Shown here: in pieces, positions 48,301-55,924 of the stretch
Position numbering within the stretch: position 1 is the first letter of the stretch
Layout of the letters: the number at the start of each line of letters is the position of its first letter
Origin: Bradyrhizobium acaciae
GTDB taxonomy: Bacteria; Pseudomonadota; Alphaproteobacteria; Rhizobiales; Xanthobacteraceae
Length of the DNA stretch: 64,000 nucleotides
Direction of reading: 5' to 3'
Assembly (NCBI RefSeq): GCF_020889785.1
Contig: NZ_JACMYK010000003.1
Coordinates: 62,001-126,000 of the forward strand
The notes under the pieces: model-generated
Seen by the model: only the letters and a program-made list of their open reading frames with translations
What the model was told of the DNA's origin: nothing
The model's database searches: none
Made by a program: the position numbers and the translations under genes

Positions 48301-48775
48301 CGATCGGCCGTGGGATGCCGAAGCACATGTCCAGCGCGCTGGCCAGGATCACCGCCTCGATCGCGAAGAAGATGAAAGTGAAGGAGGCGTAGATCAGCGA
48401 GGTGATGGTCGAGCCGATATAGCCGAAGCCGGCGCCGCGGGTCAGCAGGTCGATGTCGATGCCGCTTTTCGCGGCATGGTAGGCGATCGGCAGTCCGCAG
48501 AGGAAGATGATGACGCTGACGACCAGGATCGCGGCGGAGGCGTTCATCGCGCCATAGTTCAGCGTGATGGTGCCGCCGATTGCCTCCAGTGCGAGGAAGG
48601 AGATCGCGCCGAGGGCCGTGTTGGCCACGCGGGCGGCGGACCAGCGCCGCGCGCTCTTGGCGGTGAAGCGCAGCGCGTAGTCTTCCAGCGTCTGGTTGGC
48701 GACCCATTGATTGTATTGGCGCCTGACGCGGTCTATCCGCTGCCGCCCTGCCACTCGTTTGAACTCCTGGTCCAC
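45386..48775 (-). CDS. Hybrid sensor kinase with an NCS1-permease sensor half and a cysteine cluster
   Basis: 1129 residues, GTG start. Residues ~20-480 are an NCS1-type (purine, allantoin, hydantoin) permease with about twelve membrane helices (YNQWVANQTLEDYALRFTAK, GGTITLNYGAMNAS, NVTNAYAGSIAWSNFF). A Cys/His cluster at ~506-547 (ten cysteines, including CCICEHAF and CSLCCSL) is probably metal-binding. Two further helices (~560-640) lead to HisKA with H688 (GLSHELRSPLNAI). The ATPase domain has NLLSNAIKF, DTGPGI and GTGLGL, and the receiver phospho-acceptor is D974. A ~65-residue C-terminal helical part follows. The logic parallels CbrA, where a transporter domain senses substrate for a kinase, but with another transporter family. 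Divergent from the amide/urea ABC operon. Confidence 0.92.
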   Translation of the reverse strand: MDQEFKRVAGRQRIDRVRRQYNQWVANQTLEDYALRFTAKSARRWSAARVANTALGAISFLALEAIGGTITLNYGAMNASAAILVVSVIIFLCGLPIAYHAAKSGIDIDLLTRGAGFGYIGSTITSLIYASFTFIFFAIEAVILASALDMCFGIPRPIGYLISAVVIIPLVVYGITLISRFQLWTQPLWVILHIMPFAAIAWANPHSFTEWRKFAGEHGDPAGNLDLLLFGTAASVVFALVAQIGEQVDFLRFLPRDRRTSRKAWWIALLSAGPGWIVLGALKLLAGSFLAFFALSHGVSAEHAAEPANMYLEAFRYVLSQPDLAMALTGTFVILSQVKINVTNAYAGSIAWSNFFSRLTHSHPGRVVWLVFNVVVALLLMEIGVYKALEQTLALYSNVAIAWVGALVADLVINKPLGLRPQHIEFKRAHLCDINPVGVGAMTIATVVSISAFYGLFGPTAKALSAFVALAVAFIAAPLIAWATDGKYYIARKPKRSWQNIESIQCCICEHAFEPEDMAACPAYAGPICSLCCSLDARCHDLCKPHGRIGAQVADALGKVMPQPIYARINSQLGHYLGVFAVSAGLVALVLGLIYLQTTAAVHANELLADVLWKVFFALTLIIGVVAWLFVLAQQSRRAAEEETRRQTTLLIQEIDAHKRTDAELQRAKEVAESANLAKSRYVVGLSHELRSPLNAISGYAQLLEQDDSLHVRPREQVRVVRRSADHLSGLIDGILDISKIEAGRLYLSRDEVRLNDFLEQLVGMFRLQAAAKGIDFVFRRPTVLPLVVYADEKRLRQILINLLSNAIKFTQHGAVQFVVHYRSPVAEFEVIDTGPGIQPDDLERIFAPFERGALGVTQPQTGTGLGLTISRLLAGVMGGDIKVLSTVGTGSTFRVKLLLSEVTNPRRDAPVDAPVYGYHGPRKTILITDDDPTHRDLLREILAPLGFILLSAPDGPGCLALAQHCRPDMFLLDISMAGMDGWTVAETLRSEGHHQARILMISASALEAHGAPLAQPFHDGYLMKPIDIPRLLETIRQLLKIEWQYEAEQAPSPQWKPENGSRPPVKYVEELISLGQLGYIRAIQLKLDEIGNEHPEHADFVGQMRTLIDRFDLDQYMATLKTLHSHDH

Positions 48776-48836
48776 GATGCGCTGATCGCGGGCAAATCCC
48801 GTACCAAAAACCTACGTCGCTATTTTGCGGTGCAGT

Positions 48837-48854
48837 ATACGCGATCTCACGTAT
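48837..48854. promoter_or_regulatory. Inverted repeat in the kinase-urtA divergent gap
   Basis: ATACG-N8-CGTAT lies 69 bp before the urtA start in the 148-bp gap between the sensor kinase and the ABC operon. It is a candidate site for the LuxR-type regulator at 44470. The length and spacing fit a dimer but no consensus is known. Confidence 0.35.
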
Positions 48855-48923
48855 CAGTGCGCTGCACAAAAGTGAGCAATCCTCGCCCGATCAATAAGCG
48901 TTCTCGAACCAGATGGGGTGCTC

Positions 48924-50186
48924 ATGTCAGACGAAACCAAACCAGGCCTGAAGTCGCCGCTCCGGCGCAAGCTCTTGATGGGAATGGCTGCATTGCCGGC
49001 CGTTTCGATGCTGGGCCGGCCCGCTTTTGCCGACGTTCCTGCAACCTCCGCGGTCAACACCACGGGTCTTGCAGTCACCGATAGCGAAGTCACGGTCGGC
49101 ATCCTGCATTCGGTGACCGGCACCATGGCGATTTCCGAGACCGGGTCGGTCGAGGCCGAGAAGCTGGCGATCGAGCAGATCAACGCCGCCGGCGGCGTGC
49201 TCGGCCGCAAGATCAAGTTCATCCAGGAAGACGGCGCGAGCGACTGGCCGACCTTCGCGGAAAAGGCGAAGAAGCTCCTGGTCAACGACAAATGCGCGGC
49301 CGTGATGGGCTGCTGGACCTCGGCCTCGCGCAAGGCGGTGCTGCCGGTGTTCGAGCAGTACAACGGCATGCTGTACTACCCGACCTTCTACGAAGGCCTC
49401 GAGCAGTCCAAGAACGTCATCTACACCGGCCAGGAAGCGACCCAGCAGATCATCGCCGGCCTCGACTGGGTCAACAAGACCAAGGGCGCCAAGAGCTTCT
49501 ACCTGCTCGGCTCGGATTACATCTGGCCGCGCACCTCGAACAAGATCGCGCGCAAGCACATCGAGAACCATCTGCAGGGCTGCAAGGTGGTCGGCGAGGA
49601 ATACTTCCCGCTCGGCTCGACCCAGTTCAACTCGGTGATCAACAAGATCAAGCTGACCAAGCCCGACGTGATCTACGCGATCATCGTCGGCGGCTCGAAC
49701 GTCGCGTTCTACAAGCAGCTCAAGGCGGCCGGCATCGACCTGTCGAAGCAGACGCTGCTGACGATCTCGGTCACCGAAGACGAGATTGACGGCATCGGCG
49801 GCGAGAACATCGCCGGCGCCTATGCCTGCATGAAATACTTCCAGTCGCTCGACAACCCGAACAACAAGGCCTTCGTGCCGGCGTTCAAGAAGATGTGGGG
49901 CGAGAAGACCGTGATCGGAGACGTCACCCAGGCCGCCTATCTCGGCCCGTGGCTGTGGAAGTTGACGGTGGAGAAGGCCGGCTCCTTCGACATCGACAAG
50001 ATCGCGGCGGCTTCCCCCGGCGTCGAGTTCAAGGGCGCGCCGGAAGGCTATGTCCGGATCCACGAGAACCATCATTTGTGGTCGAAGACCCGTGTCGGAC
50101 GCGCCAAGGCCGATGGCCAGTATGAGCTGATCTACGAGACCGCCGATCTGGTCGAGCCGGATCCGTTCCCGAAGGGCTACCAGTGA
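48924..50186 (+). CDS. urtA: Urea/short-chain amide ABC transporter, substrate-binding protein
   Basis: 420 residues. Signal sequence with a twin-arginine-like SPLRRKLLMGM followed by a hydrophobic run to FADVPA, so export may be Tat-dependent. The mature part (VTVGILHSVTGTMAISETG, INAAGGVLGRKI, GCWTSASRKAVLPVFE, YYPTFYEGLEQSKN) is of the UrtA/FmdD type that binds urea or small amides. ATG 48924 is preferred; a GTG six bases earlier is possible. With formamidase in the same operon, formamide or acetamide is as likely a ligand as urea. Confidence 0.9.
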   Translation: MSDETKPGLKSPLRRKLLMGMAALPAVSMLGRPAFADVPATSAVNTTGLAVTDSEVTVGILHSVTGTMAISETGSVEAEKLAIEQINAAGGVLGRKIKFIQEDGASDWPTFAEKAKKLLVNDKCAAVMGCWTSASRKAVLPVFEQYNGMLYYPTFYEGLEQSKNVIYTGQEATQQIIAGLDWVNKTKGAKSFYLLGSDYIWPRTSNKIARKHIENHLQGCKVVGEEYFPLGSTQFNSVINKIKLTKPDVIYAIIVGGSNVAFYKQLKAAGIDLSKQTLLTISVTEDEIDGIGGENIAGAYACMKYFQSLDNPNNKAFVPAFKKMWGEKTVIGDVTQAAYLGPWLWKLTVEKAGSFDIDKIAAASPGVEFKGAPEGYVRIHENHHLWSKTRVGRAKADGQYELIYETADLVEPDPFPKGYQ

Positions 50187-50192
50187 GATTTG

Positions 50193-50250
50193 GCGCCTAG
50201 GCGCAACCTCTCTCAACGCATCGCGGCGTGGACGTCACCGCCCACGCCGC
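50193..50250 (+). other. Hairpins between urtA and urtB
   Basis: Two stems follow the urtA stop: the perfect palindrome GCGCCTAGGCGC (50193-50204), and GCGGCGTG pairing with CACGCCGC (50223-50250). Hairpins after a binding-protein gene commonly protect its message so that more receptor than permease is made. Confidence 0.4.
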
Positions 50251-50301
50251 CGATCGGGCGCCGCTTTGTCGCGGCGCATGCCCTGGATTGGAGGACGATA
50301 G

Positions 50302-51228
50302 ATGTTCGGCGACTATTCGATCAGCGATCTCGGCGCCATCCTTGCGATGCAGGGATTTGCCGGGCTCATCCTGTTCTCCGTCTATGTGCTGATGGCGCTG
50401 GGGCTTGCCATCATCTTCGGCCAGATGGGCGTCATCAACATGGCGCACGGCGAGTTCATGATCCTGGGTGCCTACGTCACCTGGATGACCTCGAACGCGG
50501 TGCAGCACGTCGCGCCCTGGCTGTTCCCCGGTTACTTCTTCATCGCGATGATCCTGGCCTTCATCGCCTCCGGCGCGCTCGGCATGCTGGTCGAGTGGGC
50601 GCTTATTCGTCATCTCTACAAGCGTCCGCTCGACACGCTGCTGGCGACCTGGGGTCTCAGCCTGATCCTGCAGCAGGCCTATCGCTCGATCTTCGGCGCG
50701 CGTGAGGTCGGCGTTGAGCTGCCGGAATGGATGATGGGCTCCTGGCAGGCGACCGACTCCATCCAGATCCCGATCAACGGCATGTTCGTGATGGCGTTGA
50801 CGATCCTGATCACGATCGTCGTCTTCTACATCCTGTTCTGGTCGAGCTGGGGCAAGCAGGTGCGCGCCGTGGTGCAGAACCGCGTGATGGCGGGCGCCGT
50901 CGGCATCAACACCGAGAAGGTCGATCGCTACACCTTTGGGCTGGGCTGCGGCATTGCCGGCATTGCGGGCTCGGCCTTCACGATGATCGGCTCGACCGGG
51001 CCGACCGCCGGCCAGCTCTACATCGTCGATACCTTCCTGGTCGTGGTGTTCGGCGGCGCCGCTTCGCTGTTCGGCACCATCGCCTCCGCCTTCTCGATCT
51101 CGCAGACCCAGTCGACGCTGGAGTTCTTCCTGTCGGGATCGATGGCCAAGGTGATCACGCTGCTGACGATCGTCGGGATCCTGATGGTGCGTCCGCAGGG
51201 GCTGTTCGCGCTCAAGGTCCGCAAATAA
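50302..51228 (+). CDS. urtB: Urea/amide ABC transporter permease, UrtB type
   Basis: 308 residues, about eight membrane helices, LivH family (LGLAIIFGQMGVINMAHGEFMILGAY, AVVQNRVMAGAVGINTEKVDRYTF). It lacks the long N-terminal periplasmic extension some cyanobacterial and other UrtB proteins have. Pairs with the next permease. AGGACG before the ATG. Confidence 0.92.
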   Translation: MFGDYSISDLGAILAMQGFAGLILFSVYVLMALGLAIIFGQMGVINMAHGEFMILGAYVTWMTSNAVQHVAPWLFPGYFFIAMILAFIASGALGMLVEWALIRHLYKRPLDTLLATWGLSLILQQAYRSIFGAREVGVELPEWMMGSWQATDSIQIPINGMFVMALTILITIVVFYILFWSSWGKQVRAVVQNRVMAGAVGINTEKVDRYTFGLGCGIAGIAGSAFTMIGSTGPTAGQLYIVDTFLVVVFGGAASLFGTIASAFSISQTQSTLEFFLSGSMAKVITLLTIVGILMVRPQGLFALKVRK

Positions 51229-51245
51229 GAACAAGCAGGCTGGTC

Positions 51246-52379
51246 ATGATCAACTCGCGCTTTTTCAATCGCTCCGAACTGCTCGGCTTCCTTGCGCTCG
51301 CGGTGCTGCTGCTTCTCATCCTGCCGCTGTCGCTCGATATCTTCCGCCTCAACCTCGTTGCCAAGTACCTGACTTACGCCTTCGTCGGCATCGGCCTCGT
51401 GCTGTGCTGGGGCTATGGCGGCATCCTGAGCCTCGGGCAGGGTGTGTTCTTCGGCCTCGGTGGCTACTGCATGGCGATGTACCTCAAGCTCGAGGCGTCC
51501 TCGGTCGCGAACACCAAGATCCAGTCGACGCCGGGCATCCCCGACTTCATGGACTGGAACCAGCTCACCTCGCTGCCTTTCTTCTGGAAGCCGTTCCACA
51601 GCTTCCCAGTCACGCTGCTGGCGATCTTGCTGGTTCCCGCGTTCTTCGCACTGATCATCGGCGCCGCGATGTTCAAGCGCCGGGTCGGCGGCGTCTACTT
51701 TGCGATCATCACGCAGGCGATCGCCGCGATCCTCACCATTCTGATCGTGGGACAGCAGGGCTACACCGGCGGCATCAACGGCATTACCGACTTGCGCACG
51801 CTGCACGGTTGGGACATCCGCACCGATCACGCCAAGTTCATTCTGTATTTCGTCGAGGTTGTGCTGCTGTTCGGATGCATCGTCGCCGCGCAATTCATCC
51901 GGCTGACAAAGCTCGGGCGCATCCTGGTGGCGATGAGGGAGCAGGAGGATCGCGTGCGCTTCTCCGGGTACAGCGTCGCCAACTTCAAGATCTTCGCGTT
52001 CTGTGCCGCGGCGGTGTTCGCTGCGATCGGCGGCGCCATGTTCACGCTCGAGGTCGGCTTCATGTCGCCGTCCTTCGTCGGCATCGTGCCGTCGATCGAG
52101 ATGGTGATCTACACCGCGGTCGGCGGCCGGATGTCGATCTTCGGCGCGGTCTGGGGCGCGCTCTTGGTCAATTTCGCCAAGACCAGCCTTTCGGAATCCT
52201 TCCCGCAGCTCTGGCTGTTCGGCCTCGGCGCGCTGTTCATCGCGGTCGTGCTGGCCTTCCCGAACGGGCTGTCCGGCATCTGGGCGGATCACATCCAGCC
52301 CCGCATCGATCGCCTGTTGTCATCGCGCAAATCGAAATCGGCAACCGGCATGATCGCCGACGGCGCACCGGCCGAGTGA
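51246..52379 (+). CDS. urtC: Urea/amide ABC transporter permease, UrtC type
   Basis: 377 residues, LivM family, about ten membrane helices (GIGLVLCWGYGGILSLGQGVFFGLGGY, MREQEDRVRFSGYSVANFKIF). The central loop ASSVANTKIQSTPGIPDFMDWNQ is the periplasmic insert seen in UrtC/FmdF. ATG 51246 gives the usual length; the frame is open far upstream inside urtB but is antitypical there. Confidence 0.92.
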   Translation: MINSRFFNRSELLGFLALAVLLLLILPLSLDIFRLNLVAKYLTYAFVGIGLVLCWGYGGILSLGQGVFFGLGGYCMAMYLKLEASSVANTKIQSTPGIPDFMDWNQLTSLPFFWKPFHSFPVTLLAILLVPAFFALIIGAAMFKRRVGGVYFAIITQAIAAILTILIVGQQGYTGGINGITDLRTLHGWDIRTDHAKFILYFVEVVLLFGCIVAAQFIRLTKLGRILVAMREQEDRVRFSGYSVANFKIFAFCAAAVFAAIGGAMFTLEVGFMSPSFVGIVPSIEMVIYTAVGGRMSIFGAVWGALLVNFAKTSLSESFPQLWLFGLGALFIAVVLAFPNGLSGIWADHIQPRIDRLLSSRKSKSATGMIADGAPAE

Positions 52380-52391
52380 GGAGGGACCATC

Positions 52392-53147
52392 ATGCTCGTC
52401 GGCCATCAGCCCAAGGAATTCCTGCTCGCGGTCTCCGGTCTCACCGTGTCGTTTGACGGCTTCAAGGCGGTGAACGATCTCTCCTTCTACGTCGAGGAGA
52501 ACGAGATCCGGGTCATCATCGGCCCGAACGGCGCCGGCAAGACCACGGTCCTCGACCTGATCTGCGGCAAGACAAGGGCCACCTCAGGCTCAATCCAGTT
52601 CCGCGGCCAGGAGCTGACGAGATTGCGCGAGAACGAGATCGTGCAGGCCGGCGTCGGGCGCAAGTTCCAGACGCCGTCCGTGTTCGAGGACCTCACCGTG
52701 TTCGAGAACCTCGAGATTTCCTTCCCGCGCGGCCGCACCGTGTTCGGCTCGCTGACGTTCCAGCGCGACGACGCCGTCAAGCAGCGGGTCGAGGAGGTCG
52801 CTGAGATGATCTTCCTGAAGGACCGACTCAATACCTATGCGGACCAGCTCAGCCACGGCCAGAAGCAGTGGCTCGAGATCGGCATGCTGCTGATCCAGGA
52901 CCCGGACCTGCTGATGCTCGACGAACCGGTCGCCGGCATGAGCGTCTCCGAGCGCGCCAAGACCGCCGAGTTGCTCAACCGCATCATCAAGGACCGTTCG
53001 GTGCTGGTGATCGAGCACGATATGAAGTTCGTCGAGGACATCGCCCACAAGGTCACGGTGCTGCACCAGGGACAGATCCTGTCCGAGGGGACGATGGAGC
53101 ACGTCAAGAACGATCCCAAGGTGATCGAAGTCTATCTGGGGCATTGA
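52392..53147 (+). CDS. urtD: Urea/amide ABC transporter ATPase, UrtD type
   Basis: 251 residues. Walker A GPNGAGKTT (about 53-61), Walker B LLMLDEPVAGM, and a signature LSHGQKQWLEIGMLL that is typical of UrtD rather than LivG. Energises import with UrtE. Ribosome binding site GAGGAGGG. Confidence 0.93.
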   Translation: MLVGHQPKEFLLAVSGLTVSFDGFKAVNDLSFYVEENEIRVIIGPNGAGKTTVLDLICGKTRATSGSIQFRGQELTRLRENEIVQAGVGRKFQTPSVFEDLTVFENLEISFPRGRTVFGSLTFQRDDAVKQRVEEVAEMIFLKDRLNTYADQLSHGQKQWLEIGMLLIQDPDLLMLDEPVAGMSVSERAKTAELLNRIIKDRSVLVIEHDMKFVEDIAHKVTVLHQGQILSEGTMEHVKNDPKVIEVYLGH

Positions 53148-53183
53148 ACGATGGTCACGGTAGGACGAGCCGCGAACTCGGTG

Positions 53184-53315
53184 CACCTCTCCCCCTGTGG
53201 GAGAGGTCGGATCGCATCGCCAGATGCGATCCGGGTGAGGGGAGATGCTCTCTCGTGGGACCTGAAGGCCCTCACCCGGCGCTGCGCGCCGACCTCTCCC
53301 CGATGGGGAGAGGTG
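53184..53315. repeat. Palindromic repeat inserted between urtD and urtE
   Basis: CACCTCTCCCC at the left end and GGGGAGAGGTG at the right end frame inner dyads GGATCGCATC-GATGCGATCC and CGGCGC-GCGCCG, plus GGGTGAGGG and CCCTCACCC. It is about 132 bp and fills the only large gap in the importer operon. This is another family of dispersed Bradyrhizobium-like intergenic palindromes. It could act as a message-stabilising or terminating structure before urtE. Confidence 0.7.
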
Positions 53316-53345
53316 AAGACAAGCATCTATACGTAGGAGCATCGC

Positions 53346-54035
53346 ATGCTGGCAATCAATGATCTTCACGTCGCCTACGGCCAGAGCGAGGTGCTGCACG
53401 GCCTCAACGTCAAGGTCGCGGCCAATGAAATCGTTGCGATCATGGGCCGCAACGGCATGGGGAAGACCACGCTGATGAAGTCGCTGATGGGCATCCTGCC
53501 GGCGAAAAGCGGCTCGGTGTCGATGGACGGCGCCGAGCTCGGCGCGATGAAGAGCTACGAGCGGGTCGCTAAGGGGCTCGCCTATGTGCCGCAGGGCCGC
53601 ATGATCTTCTCCACCATGACGGTGAAGGAGAACATCGAGACCGGGCTCGTGGTGTCGGGCGGCTCCGAGGTGCCCGGCGATATCTACGAGCTGTTTCCGG
53701 TGCTGCTCGAAATGAGGGGTCGCCGAGGCGGCAATCTCTCGGGTGGACAACAGCAGCAGCTTGCGATCGCCCGTGCGCTCGCGACCAAGCCCAAGGTGCT
53801 GCTGCTCGACGAGCCGACCGAAGGCATCCAGCCCTCGATCATCAAGGACATGGCGCGGACCCTGAAGCGGATCCGCGACGAGCGGGGCCTCTCGATCGTC
53901 GTCTCCGAGCAGGTGCTGAGCTTCGCGCTCGACATCGCCGACCGCGTCCTCGTCATCGAGAACGGCGAGATCGTCCGCGACGATCCGCGCGACAGCGTCG
54001 ATGCCGCGCAGATCTCGAAATATCTGTCTGTGTAA
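53346..54035 (+). CDS. urtE: Urea/amide ABC transporter ATPase, UrtE type
   Basis: 229 residues. Walker A GRNGMGKTT (about 34-42), signature LSGGQQQQLAIARAL, Walker B LLLDEPTEGIQPSII. The last phrase, with IQPSII, is characteristic of UrtE. Second ATPase of the importer. It follows the repeat element, with AGGAGC before the ATG. Confidence 0.93.
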   Translation: MLAINDLHVAYGQSEVLHGLNVKVAANEIVAIMGRNGMGKTTLMKSLMGILPAKSGSVSMDGAELGAMKSYERVAKGLAYVPQGRMIFSTMTVKENIETGLVVSGGSEVPGDIYELFPVLLEMRGRRGGNLSGGQQQQLAIARALATKPKVLLLDEPTEGIQPSIIKDMARTLKRIRDERGLSIVVSEQVLSFALDIADRVLVIENGEIVRDDPRDSVDAAQISKYLSV

Positions 54036-54066
54036 CCACCACCGGTAAACGAAGGGGAGCAATGCG

Positions 54067-55296
54067 ATGCCAGATACACTGATCAAGGTCGATCTCAGCA
54101 AGTCGGCCTATGAGAACGACAAGATCCATAACCGCTGGCATCCAGAGGTTCCGATCGTCGAGTGGGTGAGCCCCGGCGACGACTTCATCATCGAGACCGT
54201 CGACTGGACCGGCGGCTTCATCAAGAACAACGATTCCGCCGATGACGTGCGCGACATCGATCTGTCGATCGTGCACTTCCTGTCGGGCCCGATCGGCGTC
54301 AAGGGCGCCGAGCCTGGCGATCTCCTGGTCGTCGACCTGCTCGACGTCGGTCCCTTGAAGGAGAGCCTGTGGGGCTTCAACGGCTTCTTCTCCAAGCAGA
54401 ACGGCGGCGGCTTCCTCACCGATCATTTCCCGCTGGCGCAGAAGTCGATCTGGGACATCAAAGGCCTCTACACCTCGTCGCGTCACGTCCCCGGCGTGAA
54501 CTTCGCAGGCCTGATCCATCCCGGCCTGATCGGCTGTCTGCCCGATGCCAAGATGCTGGCGGCCTGGAACAAGCGCGAGGCCGAGTTGATCGCGACCAAC
54601 CCGACCCGCGTGCCGGGCCTCGCCAATCCGCCGTTCGCGCCGACCGCGCATGCCGGCCAGGCCAAGGGCGACACTAAGGCCAAGATCGGTCTTGAGGGCG
54701 CCCGCACCGTGCCGCCGCGCGAACATGGCGGCAACTGCGACATCAAGGATCTGTCGCGCGGCTCGAAGATCTACTTCCCGGTCTATGTGCCGGGCGGCGG
54801 GCTCTCGATGGGCGATTTGCATTTCAGCCAGGGCGACGGCGAGATCACCTTCTGCGGCGCCATCGAAATGGCCGGCTGGCTGCACATCAAGGTCGACATC
54901 ATCAAGGACGGCGTCTCGAAATACGGCATCAAAAACCCGGTGTTCAAGCCGTCGCCGATCACGCCGAACTACAAAGACTACCTGATCTTCGAGGGCATCT
55001 CGGTCGACGAGGCCGGCAAGCAGCACTATCTCGACGTCCACATCGCCTATCGCCAGGCCTGCCTGAACGCGATCGAATATCTGAAGAAGTTCGGCTACTC
55101 CGGCGCCCAGGCTTATTCGATCCTCGGTACCGCGCCGTGCCAGGGCCATATCTCAGGCGTGGTCGACGTGCCCAATGCCTGTGCCACGCTGTGGCTGCCG
55201 ACGGAGATATTCGACTTCGACGTGATGCCGTCGTCGGCGGGACCGATCAAGCACATCAAGGGCGACGTCCAGATGCCGATCTCGCCCGACAAGTGA
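54067..55296 (+). CDS. fmdA: Formamidase (acetamidase/formamidase family)
   Basis: 409 residues, matching FmdA of methylotrophs in length and sequence (MPDTLIKVDLSKSAYENDKIHNRWHPEVP, VDWTGGFIKNNDSADDVRDIDLS, GGNCDIKDLSRGSKIYFPVYVPGGGLSMGDLHFSQGDGE, GTAPCQGHISGVVDVPNA). Hydrolyses formamide to formate and ammonia in the cytoplasm. Lying after the ABC genes, it sets the likely substrate of the importer: short-chain amides as well as, or instead of, urea. Confidence 0.95.
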   Translation: MPDTLIKVDLSKSAYENDKIHNRWHPEVPIVEWVSPGDDFIIETVDWTGGFIKNNDSADDVRDIDLSIVHFLSGPIGVKGAEPGDLLVVDLLDVGPLKESLWGFNGFFSKQNGGGFLTDHFPLAQKSIWDIKGLYTSSRHVPGVNFAGLIHPGLIGCLPDAKMLAAWNKREAELIATNPTRVPGLANPPFAPTAHAGQAKGDTKAKIGLEGARTVPPREHGGNCDIKDLSRGSKIYFPVYVPGGGLSMGDLHFSQGDGEITFCGAIEMAGWLHIKVDIIKDGVSKYGIKNPVFKPSPITPNYKDYLIFEGISVDEAGKQHYLDVHIAYRQACLNAIEYLKKFGYSGAQAYSILGTAPCQGHISGVVDVPNACATLWLPTEIFDFDVMPSSAGPIKHIKGDVQMPISPDK

Positions 55297-55393
55297 TGCT
55301 TTAGGTGATCCCTGCGCGAAGGGTGCGGGACGGCTGCGTATTGGCCGCCCCGCATCCATCGCCGGATCTCACGACTGCGCAAGGATTAAGGAA

Positions 55394-55744
55394 ATGCCGA
55401 TCTACGAATATCTCTGCAACGACTGTGGGCCCTTCACCGACATGCGGCCGATGGCCGAATGCGACCTGCCGCAGGACTGTCCGCAATGCGAGACGACGTC
55501 GCCGCGGGTGATCCTCACCGCGCCGGCGTTCTTCTGCATGCCCTCGGACAAGCGCAAGGCGCATGCCACCAACGAGCAGAGCCGGCACGCGCCGAAGACG
55601 CTCGATCAGTACAAGGCGGCGCATGGCCCCGGCTGCGGCTGTTGCTCCACATCGGGAAAGAAGAAGCCGGCGCGGCTGATGACCAAGACCAAGAGCGGCG
55701 CCAAAGGCTTTCCAACCGCGCGCCCCTGGATGATCAGCCACTGA
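55394..55744 (+). CDS. fmdB: FmdB-family zinc-ribbon protein
   Basis: 116 residues. The N-terminal zinc ribbon begins MPIYEYLCNDCG, with ligands C8, C11, C29 and C32. A second cysteine group GPGCGCC is near residues 77-83, followed by a basic tail. FmdB was proposed as a regulator of formamidase in Methylophilus; its exact action is unknown. Last gene of the amide operon, 97 bp after fmdA. Confidence 0.9.
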   Translation: MPIYEYLCNDCGPFTDMRPMAECDLPQDCPQCETTSPRVILTAPAFFCMPSDKRKAHATNEQSRHAPKTLDQYKAAHGPGCGCCSTSGKKKPARLMTKTKSGAKGFPTARPWMISH

Positions 55745-55786
55745 GCACGTGGCTGATCGTCAGCTTTCCTCAAACTGGCGCTGCTT

Positions 55787-55873
55787 CGTCATGGCCGGGC
55801 TTGTCGCGGCCACGTCTTTCTTTGCCCGATTGGAGCAAAGACGTGGATGCCCGGCACAAGGCCGGGCACGACG
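55787..55873. repeat. Intergenic palindromic repeat
   Basis: CGTCATGGCCGGGC on the left and GCCGGGCACGACG on the right frame an inner dyad CCACGTCTTT...AAAGACGTGG. Common intergenic format in Bradyrhizobium. It lies between the convergent fmdB and ABC ATPase genes and probably ends both transcripts. Confidence 0.7.
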
Positions 55874-55924
55874 GAGCTAGTTTAGGAAGTCTCGACGTCA
55901 TTGATCGCATTTCGAAACAGGCTC

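Noticed and set aside
46967..49084. A 705-codon frame antisense to the hybrid kinase
   Set aside because: Arg/Asp/Gly/Gln-rich composition typical of antisense shadows, and it runs across the urtA promoter.
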